From the NCBI RefSeq assembly GCF_003473295.1, contig NZ_QRMP01000020.1:1-64000 (forward strand): a stretch of DNA of 64,000 bases. The letters are read 5' to 3'. Each line of letters begins with the position of its first letter. Position 1 is the first letter of the stretch. The position numbers and the translations under genes were made by a program. Under the pieces are notes generated by a model. The model was not told the origin of the DNA, ran no database searches, and saw only the letters and a program-made list of their open reading frames with translations. Source of the stretch: Parabacteroides sp. AM08-6 (GTDB lineage: Bacteria > Bacteroidota > Bacteroidia > Bacteroidales > Tannerellaceae). Below, one piece after another: positions 58,754 to 64,000 of this stretch.

Positions 58754-59545
58754 ATGAAAAAGAACATTATAGTAATTTGTGTTTGCGGGCTGGCTTTATT
58801 GCTGGCTGCACTCCCGGCTTTCGGGCAAATGGATAGAAATCAAGGTATCATCAAATCTGCCCTTATCGGATTGGAATATGAAGTGAAAGCCGGTATCTTA
58901 ATCGGAGGAACCTCTCCGCTTCCTTTGCCGGCCGAGATACGTGAAATATCCAGTTATAATCCGACATTGGTAGTCGCTGTCGAAGGTAATGTGACCAAGT
59001 GGCTGGATAAAGAAGAAAAATGGGGAATGATGGTGGGCTTGCGTCTGGAAAATAAAGGAATGAAAACGGATGCCCGAGTGAAGAATTATGGCATGGAAAT
59101 AATTGGCGACGGAGGAGAAATTGTGAAAGGGAACTGGACCGGTAATGTCAAAACGAAGGTGAAAAACTCATATCTGACTGTTCCTGTATTGGGTACTTAT
59201 AAGTTCAGTCCTCGTTTCAGGATGAATTTGGGCCCTTATTTCTCATATATGATGGAAGGCGATTTTTCCGGTGATGTGTATGACGGTTATTTGCGTGAAG
59301 GAAATCCGACGGGGAATAAGTGGATTTTTGAGGACGGCAAAAGTGCTTCTTATGATTTCTCCAAGAACCTCCGGAAATTTCAGTGGGGTGCTCAGCTTGG
59401 TGCCGAATGGCGTGCCTTTAAACATTTGAATGTATGTGCGGACCTGACTTGGGGATTAAATGATATTTTTAAAAAAGACTTTGAAACGATTACTTTTGCT
59501 ATGTATCCGATTTATTTGAATGTCGGCTTCGGCTATGCGTTCTAA
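58754..59545 (+). CDS. outer-membrane beta-barrel protein
   Basis: A 263-aa exported protein. The signal peptide ends near PAFGQMD. Alternating strands such as GMMVGLRLENKGMKTDARVK, SYLTVPVLGTYKF, RMNLGPYFSYMMEGDFSG and the terminal YPIYLNVGFGYAF (aromatic C-terminal residue) fit an eight-strand PorT-like barrel. It probably lies in the outer membrane with the PCMD lipoprotein on the surface. Start at the second Met (58754). Confidence 0.85.
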   Translation: MKKNIIVICVCGLALLLAALPAFGQMDRNQGIIKSALIGLEYEVKAGILIGGTSPLPLPAEIREISSYNPTLVVAVEGNVTKWLDKEEKWGMMVGLRLENKGMKTDARVKNYGMEIIGDGGEIVKGNWTGNVKTKVKNSYLTVPVLGTYKFSPRFRMNLGPYFSYMMEGDFSGDVYDGYLREGNPTGNKWIFEDGKSASYDFSKNLRKFQWGAQLGAEWRAFKHLNVCADLTWGLNDIFKKDFETITFAMYPIYLNVGFGYAF

Positions 59546-59568
59546 CAGATACGGTTTAAAATAATGAA

Positions 59569-59614
59569 TCCGGGATAGTTGTCTGATTGACAAGTATTCC
59601 GGGTTTATTATTAC
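59569..59614 (+). terminator. terminator after the beta-barrel gene
   Basis: CCGG-ATA-TTGTC / GACAA-TAT-CCGG imperfect hairpin (59569-59604) followed by a short T-rich stretch. Confidence 0.55.
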
Positions 59615-59672
59615 TGGAAAATTCTTTTTAGTGTTTTTCTTAAAATGAAGATATTTATTCCGATTAAATCGA

Positions 59673-59711
59673 TATATTTGTCCAGATTAATTTTTTAGTC
59701 CGATATATTTG
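59673..59711 (+). promoter_or_regulatory. duplicated -7 box region before the second oxidoreductase
   Basis: CGATATATTTG occurs at 59671-59680 (with preceding C) and 59701-59711, each holding TATATTTG. The first would start transcription near 59687, a normal leader. The second lies almost at the ATG (59721). The direct repeat, 31 bp apart, may mark an operator. Confidence 0.5.
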
Positions 59712-59720
59712 AAATTTACC

Positions 59721-61079
59721 ATGAAGGAAAACACAAAAAAAGGAGTAACTCGCCGAGAGTTCTTAGGTCTTTCCGCATTAGGATTGGCTAGTTTTACTAT
59801 CCTGCCCAGTTGGGCAATTAATGGTGTGCGTATCGCACCGAGTGATCGTGTCGTTTTGGGCTTTGTGGGGTTAGGACAGCAAGGTTGTTCCGATTTCCAG
59901 AGTTTCTCAACTTGTCCGGGCGTACAAGTTGTAGCGTGTTGCGATGTGGATTCTATGAAGCGTGAACGTTTTAAAAGACGTGTTGAAGCTTGGCAAAAAT
60001 CACAGAATGTAGCATCTCGCTGCGATATGTACGAGTTTTACGAAGATTTGCTGGAACGCAAGGATATCGATGTAATTGAAGTTGCAACACCTGACCATTG
60101 GCACGCATTGGTTGCTATTAATGCTTGCCAGTCGGGGAAAGATGTTTATTGCCAGAAGCCGTTGGCTTATACCATAACGGAAGGTTTGGCAGTTCAAAGT
60201 GCCGTTCGCGACAATAATCGTGTGTTCCAGATAGGAAGCCAGCAACGTTCGAGCTCGGAATTTCAGAAAGCTATAGATTTGGTACGTAAGGGTGCTATCG
60301 GCCATATCGAAAAAATATATGCCCGTGTAGGCGAACCGCCTAAACCTCTGGATTTACCGGAAATGCCGATACCTGGAAATTTGAATTTCAATCAGTGGAT
60401 GGGGCCGTTGAATGATCCGAAGATTCATTATCATCCCGATTTATGTCCTCCTATCTCTCTTGACCCTGAAAAGAATGAACAGTTATGGGGGGCATGGCGT
60501 TGGTATCAGGAAACCGGTAATGGTTATACTGCCGACTGGGGTGCTCATATGTTTGATATTGCTCAGGCAGCTATCGGTATGGACGGTTCTGGACCGGTAG
60601 AGTTTATTCCTAAAGGCTATAAAGGAACTAAGTATGCCACTATGATATATGCAAATGGTATCGTGATGACTGAACAGCCTTACCGTGAGGATGATGCGAA
60701 TGCCCAAGGTATTCAGTTTATCGGTGATAAAGGATGGCTGAAAGTTGCCCGTGGATATATTGAATGTTCTGATCCGTCTTTGTTACAGAAGAAAGAAGAA
60801 AAAGTAGAGAAAGGACAATATGAGGTAAGTTCTCCGCATATGCAGAACTTTATCGATTGTGTTCGTTCCCGCGAAAATCCGATAGCTCCGGTAGAGGTTG
60901 GTTGCAGTACCAATACACTGTGCTGTTTACAGAATATAGCCCGTGAATTAGGCCGTCCGGTAAGATGGAATCCGGCAACTTTGAGTTTTGAAGGAGACAA
61001 AGAAGCCGCTGCTCATCGCTTGTATTGGTATGAATATCGCAATCCTTATAAATTGCCTTATTGCCAGAAACGTAATTAA
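59721..61079 (+). CDS. Tat-exported Gfo/Idh/MocA oxidoreductase, second copy
   Basis: A 452-aa protein with a twin-arginine signal (VTRREFLGLSALGLASFTIL). Rossmann motif VLGFVGLGQQG, then CCDVDSM, EVATPDHWHALVAINACQSG and VYCQKPLAY; note Gln in place of Glu in the usual EKP motif. The C-terminal domain continues to RNPYKLPYCQKR. It belongs to the same broad group as the first copy but is clearly a different subfamily. Likely periplasmic sugar oxidation; substrate unknown. ATG at 59721 chosen over a TTG upstream. Confidence 0.9.
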   Translation: MKENTKKGVTRREFLGLSALGLASFTILPSWAINGVRIAPSDRVVLGFVGLGQQGCSDFQSFSTCPGVQVVACCDVDSMKRERFKRRVEAWQKSQNVASRCDMYEFYEDLLERKDIDVIEVATPDHWHALVAINACQSGKDVYCQKPLAYTITEGLAVQSAVRDNNRVFQIGSQQRSSSEFQKAIDLVRKGAIGHIEKIYARVGEPPKPLDLPEMPIPGNLNFNQWMGPLNDPKIHYHPDLCPPISLDPEKNEQLWGAWRWYQETGNGYTADWGAHMFDIAQAAIGMDGSGPVEFIPKGYKGTKYATMIYANGIVMTEQPYREDDANAQGIQFIGDKGWLKVARGYIECSDPSLLQKKEEKVEKGQYEVSSPHMQNFIDCVRSRENPIAPVEVGCSTNTLCCLQNIARELGRPVRWNPATLSFEGDKEAAAHRLYWYEYRNPYKLPYCQKRN

Positions 61080-61096
61080 TGTATTGATACAGATAG

Positions 61097-61130
61097 AAGA
61101 AGTTGGCCATTCCGGTCAACTTCTTTTTTT
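61097..61130 (+). terminator. terminator after the second oxidoreductase
   Basis: AGAAGTTG (61098-61105) pairs with CAACTTCT (61117-61124), followed by seven T residues. Confidence 0.8.
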
Positions 61131-61144
61131 ATGTTGATAGTTGA

Positions 61145-61174
61145 TTTGTTTTGATTATCTTTTTCATATATTTG
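61145..61174 (+). promoter_or_regulatory. sulfatase promoter, TTTG-N18-TATATTTG
   Basis: TTTG at 61145-61148 and TATATTTG at 61167-61174 with an 18-nt spacer. The ATG is 58 nt downstream. Confidence 0.65.
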
Positions 61175-61232
61175 CCAGGGCAAAGGTTTGGCTAGGAGGC
61201 CATTGACATAAACGTTTTAATCTAATTTAAAC

Positions 61233-62801
61233 ATGAAAAGAAATCAATTATTTCTCTTGACTGGAGTAGCAGCTACTATATTCCCGTCGTGTATCCAGAA
61301 GAACAAACAGGAAATTCCGGAAAAAAAGATGAATATTCTGTACATTATGTGCGATGACCATTCCTACCAGACAATCAGTGCTTATGACCATCGTTTTATT
61401 GAAACACCTAACATTGACCGGATTGCAAATGAAGGAGTACGCTTTACGAACAGCTTTGTTGCCAATTCCTTAAGTGGCCCCAGCCGGGCATGCTTGCTCA
61501 CTGGAAAACACAGCCATAAGAATGGCTTTACCGATAACACAAAAAGTTTTGACGGTAATCAGCAGACGTTTCCTAAATTGCTGCAAAAAGCAGGTTATCA
61601 GACAGCTATTGTCGGTAAATGGCATCTAACATCTGACCCGACCGGTTTCGATTACTGGAATATCCTGACCGGACAAGGAGATTATTATAATCCTTATTTT
61701 ATTGATAACGGTGTTAAAAAGCAAATAGAAGGATACGCGACAAATATTACGACAGATTTGGCTTTGGACTGGTTGGAGAATAAGCGGGATAAGAATAAGC
61801 CTTTCTGCCTGTTGCTTCATCATAAGGCTCCTCATCGTACTTGGATGCCGGATACTTGCGACTTGGATTTGTATAATGATGTCGAATATCCTATTCCTGA
61901 AACGTTCTATGACAAGTATGAAGGTCGCGTGGCGGCATCCGAACAGGAAATGAGCATTATCAAGGATATGGATTTGGTGTATGACCTGAAAATGGCTGAT
62001 AAGGAAAATGAAATTCATACGACTACTGGTTTGGAAAAATGGGGGCGCGACTTGTATAATCGTATGACTTCGGCTCAGAAAGCAGCTTGGGATAGGCATT
62101 ATGATCCGATTATCAAGAAATTTAAGGAGCAGAAGTTGTCGGGCAAAGCATTAGCTGAATGGAAATATCAGCAGTATATGCACGATTATTTGCGTGTTAT
62201 TCATGCTGTAGACCGAAATGTAGGACGTGTATTGGATTATATGCAAAAGAATGGCTTACTGGAGAACACGATTATTGTCTATACATCCGACCAGGGATTT
62301 TATATGGGCGAACATGGTTGGTTCGACAAACGTTTCATGTATGAAGAATCGTTCCGTACTCCTATGTTGGTTCGTTTTCCGGGAGGAGTAAAAGGTGATA
62401 TTCCCGAAATGGTCCAAAATATAGACCATGCAGCTACTTTCCTGCAATTGGCCGGTGCTCCCGTTCCGGAGGACATCCAAGGAGATTCTTATCTGCCGCT
62501 ATTGAAAGGGGAGAAACCGAAGGCTTGGCGTTCCTCTTTGTATTACCATTATTATGAGTATCCGGCGGAACATGCTGTAAAGCGTCATTATGGGGTACGT
62601 ACCGAACGCTATAAATTAATGCATTTTTATCATGATATCGATGTTTGGGAATTATATGATTTACAAAACGATCCGAATGAAATGCACAATATTTATAACG
62701 AGCCGGGTAACGACGCTCTAATTGACAGTTTAAAGAACGAGTTGCATAGACTTCAGAAGCAGTATGACGACCCGATAGAAACCGAACTTGCATCCAAATA
62801 G
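61233..62801 (+). CDS. serine-type sulfatase lipoprotein
   Basis: A 522-aa arylsulfatase-like protein. The lipobox FPSC lies at about residues 17-20. Metal Asp pair in MCDDHSYQ, the active-site motif SLSGPSRACLLTGK with Ser (SxPSR) as the formylglycine precursor, VGKWHL, HHKAPHRTW, and SDQGFYMGEHGWFDKR are all present. Serine-type sulfatases need the radical-SAM maturase anSME, not seen here. Likely removes sulfate from host or algal glycans at the cell surface. Confidence 0.93.
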   Translation: MKRNQLFLLTGVAATIFPSCIQKNKQEIPEKKMNILYIMCDDHSYQTISAYDHRFIETPNIDRIANEGVRFTNSFVANSLSGPSRACLLTGKHSHKNGFTDNTKSFDGNQQTFPKLLQKAGYQTAIVGKWHLTSDPTGFDYWNILTGQGDYYNPYFIDNGVKKQIEGYATNITTDLALDWLENKRDKNKPFCLLLHHKAPHRTWMPDTCDLDLYNDVEYPIPETFYDKYEGRVAASEQEMSIIKDMDLVYDLKMADKENEIHTTTGLEKWGRDLYNRMTSAQKAAWDRHYDPIIKKFKEQKLSGKALAEWKYQQYMHDYLRVIHAVDRNVGRVLDYMQKNGLLENTIIVYTSDQGFYMGEHGWFDKRFMYEESFRTPMLVRFPGGVKGDIPEMVQNIDHAATFLQLAGAPVPEDIQGDSYLPLLKGEKPKAWRSSLYYHYYEYPAEHAVKRHYGVRTERYKLMHFYHDIDVWELYDLQNDPNEMHNIYNEPGNDALIDSLKNELHRLQKQYDDPIETELASK

Positions 62802-62812
62802 TTGAAATAATA

Positions 62813-62858
62813 CAAACAAAGAGGTGACATTTCTTTCGGAATGTCACCTCTTTGTTTG
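62813..62858 (+). terminator. sulfatase terminator
   Basis: A perfect 19-bp stem (CAAACAAAGAGGTGACATT at 62813-62831 with its complement at 62840-62858), loop TCTTTCGG. The downstream T-run is short, so it may be a stabilising hairpin as well as a stop signal. Confidence 0.75.
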
Positions 62859-62926
62859 TAGCTATTAAATCGTGGAGCATATCGGAGTGTGAATCATCTT
62901 TGTTTATCAGTTGTTTATATATTTCG

Positions 62927-62955
62927 TTCCCTACATTTTCCCTACATGTAGGGAA
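62927..62955. repeat. direct repeat plus palindrome, possible attachment site
   Basis: TTCCCTACAT at 62927-62936 repeats at 62938-62947 (period 11). The second copy is the left half of a perfect 18-bp palindrome TTCCCTACATGTAGGGAA (62938-62955). A further TCCTACATG lies near 62968. The site marks the change from ordinary to AT-rich, phage-like DNA. Whether it is an att core is an inference. Confidence 0.5.
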
Positions 62956-62964
62956 GGGATGCAA

Positions 62965-63168
62965 TTATCCTACATGAATAATTTTATTAATTTCGTTTCT
63001 CTTTTCTAAATCTGTAAAATAAGATTTTAGTAAAGTGTAAATGTCAAATCCTGTCGTAGAGCCAGCTGCCATATGTAAATTGTTAACAATGTTCTCAGCT
63101 TGCTTAAGGATGTCATTGGTGTTAATTAGATGATATTCATTACTATGAATAAGTTTTTTGTATTCCAT
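62965..63168 (-). CDS. hypothetical protein, 67 aa
   Basis: A small soluble protein, start MEYKKLIHSN, with a helical middle (ILKQAENIVNNLHMAAG). It starts 4 nt after the repressor stop on the same strand, so it is co-transcribed with the repressor. No function recognised. Confidence 0.6.
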   Translation of the reverse strand: MEYKKLIHSNEYHLINTNDILKQAENIVNNLHMAAGSTTGFDIYTLLKSYFTDLEKRNEINKIIHVG

Positions 63169-63172
63169 AATA

Positions 63173-63559
63173 TTATTTATTTAGTTGTTGTTTTAAAAGG
63201 GTTATCATTTCATCTTTCTCTTTAATTCGTTCATCTTTCTCTTTAAGTAGTTTTTGTGTCAGTTCAAGTTCTTTTTTACACTCGCTAAGTGATATATCGC
63301 CAGAGACATTATTATCATGTCCATTGACTTGATGACCAATATGGATATTATCTTTCAAATCAATTTCTCTATTGAAGAAGATTTCAATAGAGCACCCAAA
63401 AAAATCTGCTAAGGACTCTAATTTCTCGGAACCTGGGATATTTTTGCCTTTGATATAATTATCAAGTTGTGATTTAGTTACACCTATATGATCATATACA
63501 TCTTTTTTGGCAATCTTCCTCTCTTCTATTAATTCGCTTATTTTCTGACCATTAAACAT
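63173..63559 (-). CDS. XRE-family repressor with C-terminal coiled coil
   Basis: A 128-aa regulator. The N-terminal helix-turn-helix (ISELIEERKIAKKDVYDHIG, VTKSQLDNYIKGKNIPGSEK) resembles phage repressors. A linker with NNVSGDI leads to a coiled coil (LTQKLLKEKDERIKEKDEMI) likely for oligomerisation. It is divergent from a Cro-like gene, forming a lysogeny-type switch. Confidence 0.85.
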   Translation of the reverse strand: MFNGQKISELIEERKIAKKDVYDHIGVTKSQLDNYIKGKNIPGSEKLESLADFFGCSIEIFFNREIDLKDNIHIGHQVNGHDNNVSGDISLSECKKELELTQKLLKEKDERIKEKDEMITLLKQQLNK

Positions 63560-63589
63560 ATCTTATTATTTAGACTGTGTATAAATAAC

Positions 63590-63635
63590 TATCCATAAAA
63601 ATTAAAAAGGTATAATATACTTTCCATTGTGGATA
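63590..63635. promoter_or_regulatory. divergent control region with inverted TATCCA / TGGATA
   Basis: TATCCA (63590-63595) and TGGATA (63630-63635) are inverted copies 34 bp apart in the gap between the repressor and the Cro-like gene, in AT-rich DNA. They are candidate operator half-sites. Confidence 0.35.
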
Positions 63636-63685
63636 ATATTATAGACCTTTGCATTATAAATATAACACTAAAATATATACTGCGC

Positions 63686-63895
63686 ATGGTAAAAGATGAA
63701 ATTGTTGAAAAAAAGACATTTAAAGACTATTATCAATCTTTGGATGAAGAGAGAAAAAAAGAAATCAGAAACAAATTTTTAGAAGAAAGTGGTATTTCGT
63801 ATCCTACTTTTTATTCCAAACTAAACAGAGAAAATTATTCTCTCTTAGAAAGGAAAGTTTTAGAAACAATATGCCAAATGACTTTTTTTTGGTAA
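63686..63895 (+). CDS. small Cro-like or phage DNA-binding protein
   Basis: A 69-aa protein, start MVKDEIVEKKTFKDYYQSLD. The stretch ISYPTFYSKLNRENYSLLER looks like a helix-turn-helix recognition region. An upstream in-frame ATG at 63629 is less likely. Divergent from the XRE repressor, as expected of a Cro-type partner. Confidence 0.6.
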   Translation: MVKDEIVEKKTFKDYYQSLDEERKKEIRNKFLEESGISYPTFYSKLNRENYSLLERKVLETICQMTFFW

Positions 63896-63915
63896 GACTA
63901 ACAACAGAGAAGATA

Positions 63916-64000
63916 TGAAGAATTTGCTCCCGACATTTATGTCGATAGCAAAACGTAATAATATGAAAATCAAGTATAACACCCAACTAAAAAATTATGA
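63916..64000 (+). CDS. partial open frame running off the window
   Basis: From ATG 63916 the frame reads MKNLLPTFMSIAKRNNMKIK and continues past the end of the window. It is 20 nt after the Cro-like gene on the same strand, so it is likely the next gene of the element. Too short to identify. Confidence 0.45.

Overview
The window looks like chromosomal DNA of a gut Bacteroidales bacterium, most likely Parabacteroides or a close relative. The evidence is the fused rpsL-to-rplQ ribosomal operon without tuf, many promoters of the Bacteroidetes type (TTTG or TTG about 20 nt before TAnnTTTG), weak or absent Shine-Dalgarno sequences, abundant lipobox and signal-peptide proteins, and families typical of the group (6-bladed beta-propeller lipoproteins, HU-like proteins with an N-terminal extension, PCMD proteins, DUF4301, a DUF6383-like surface protein). 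The genus is an inference.

Layout. 1-4.6 kb: a frameshifted C-terminal relic of an HlyD-type peptide exporter subunit, an unknown 154-aa protein, a 42-codon frame overlapping both neighbours, and three tandem 6-bladed beta-propeller proteins. 4.7-5.9 kb: an HU-like protein, a holin-like two-TM protein and an M15 peptidase, resembling a domesticated lysis cassette. 6.0-14.0 kb: lptB, a CPBP protease, an RRM protein, then tig, clpP, clpX and recQ (protein quality control and repair). 14.2-21.8 kb: three SurA/PpiC-like chaperones, an OstA-like protein, a tail-anchored protein and mutL (outer-membrane biogenesis plus mismatch repair). 22.1-40.1 kb: the rpsL-rpsG-fusA-S10-spc-alpha superoperon including secY, map, infA and rpoA, followed by a terminator and eno.

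41.7-56.0 kb: a TPR protein, an MscS channel, a large secreted protein, a lipoprotein, a RhuM-family protein, a CCA-adding enzyme, a secreted esterase, a second HU-like protein, a RelA-type ppGpp synthetase with an apparently dead HD domain, and a DUF4301 protein. 56.1-62.8 kb: a glycan-related group of two Tat-exported Gfo/Idh/MocA oxidoreductases, a PCMD lipoprotein, a small beta-barrel and a serine-type sulfatase. From about 62.9 kb the DNA becomes AT-rich and phage-like: a palindromic repeat cluster, a 67-aa protein, an XRE repressor, and a divergent Cro-like protein and partial gene. This is probably the edge of a prophage or integrative element that continues beyond the window.

The most unusual non-coding structure is at 51247-51354, in the presumed 5' leader of the second HU-like gene. 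Four 20-bp inverted-repeat units, each with a GCGAAC arm, recur at exactly 22-bp intervals and are enclosed by a 9-bp inverted repeat. Other structures of note are a candidate S4 autoregulatory leader before rpsD, a perfect 13-bp hairpin at the presumed transcript start of the PCMD gene, a promoter box inside a terminator loop near 7.7 kb, and a possible small RNA near 43.7 kb. No rRNA, tRNA or CRISPR array was recognised.
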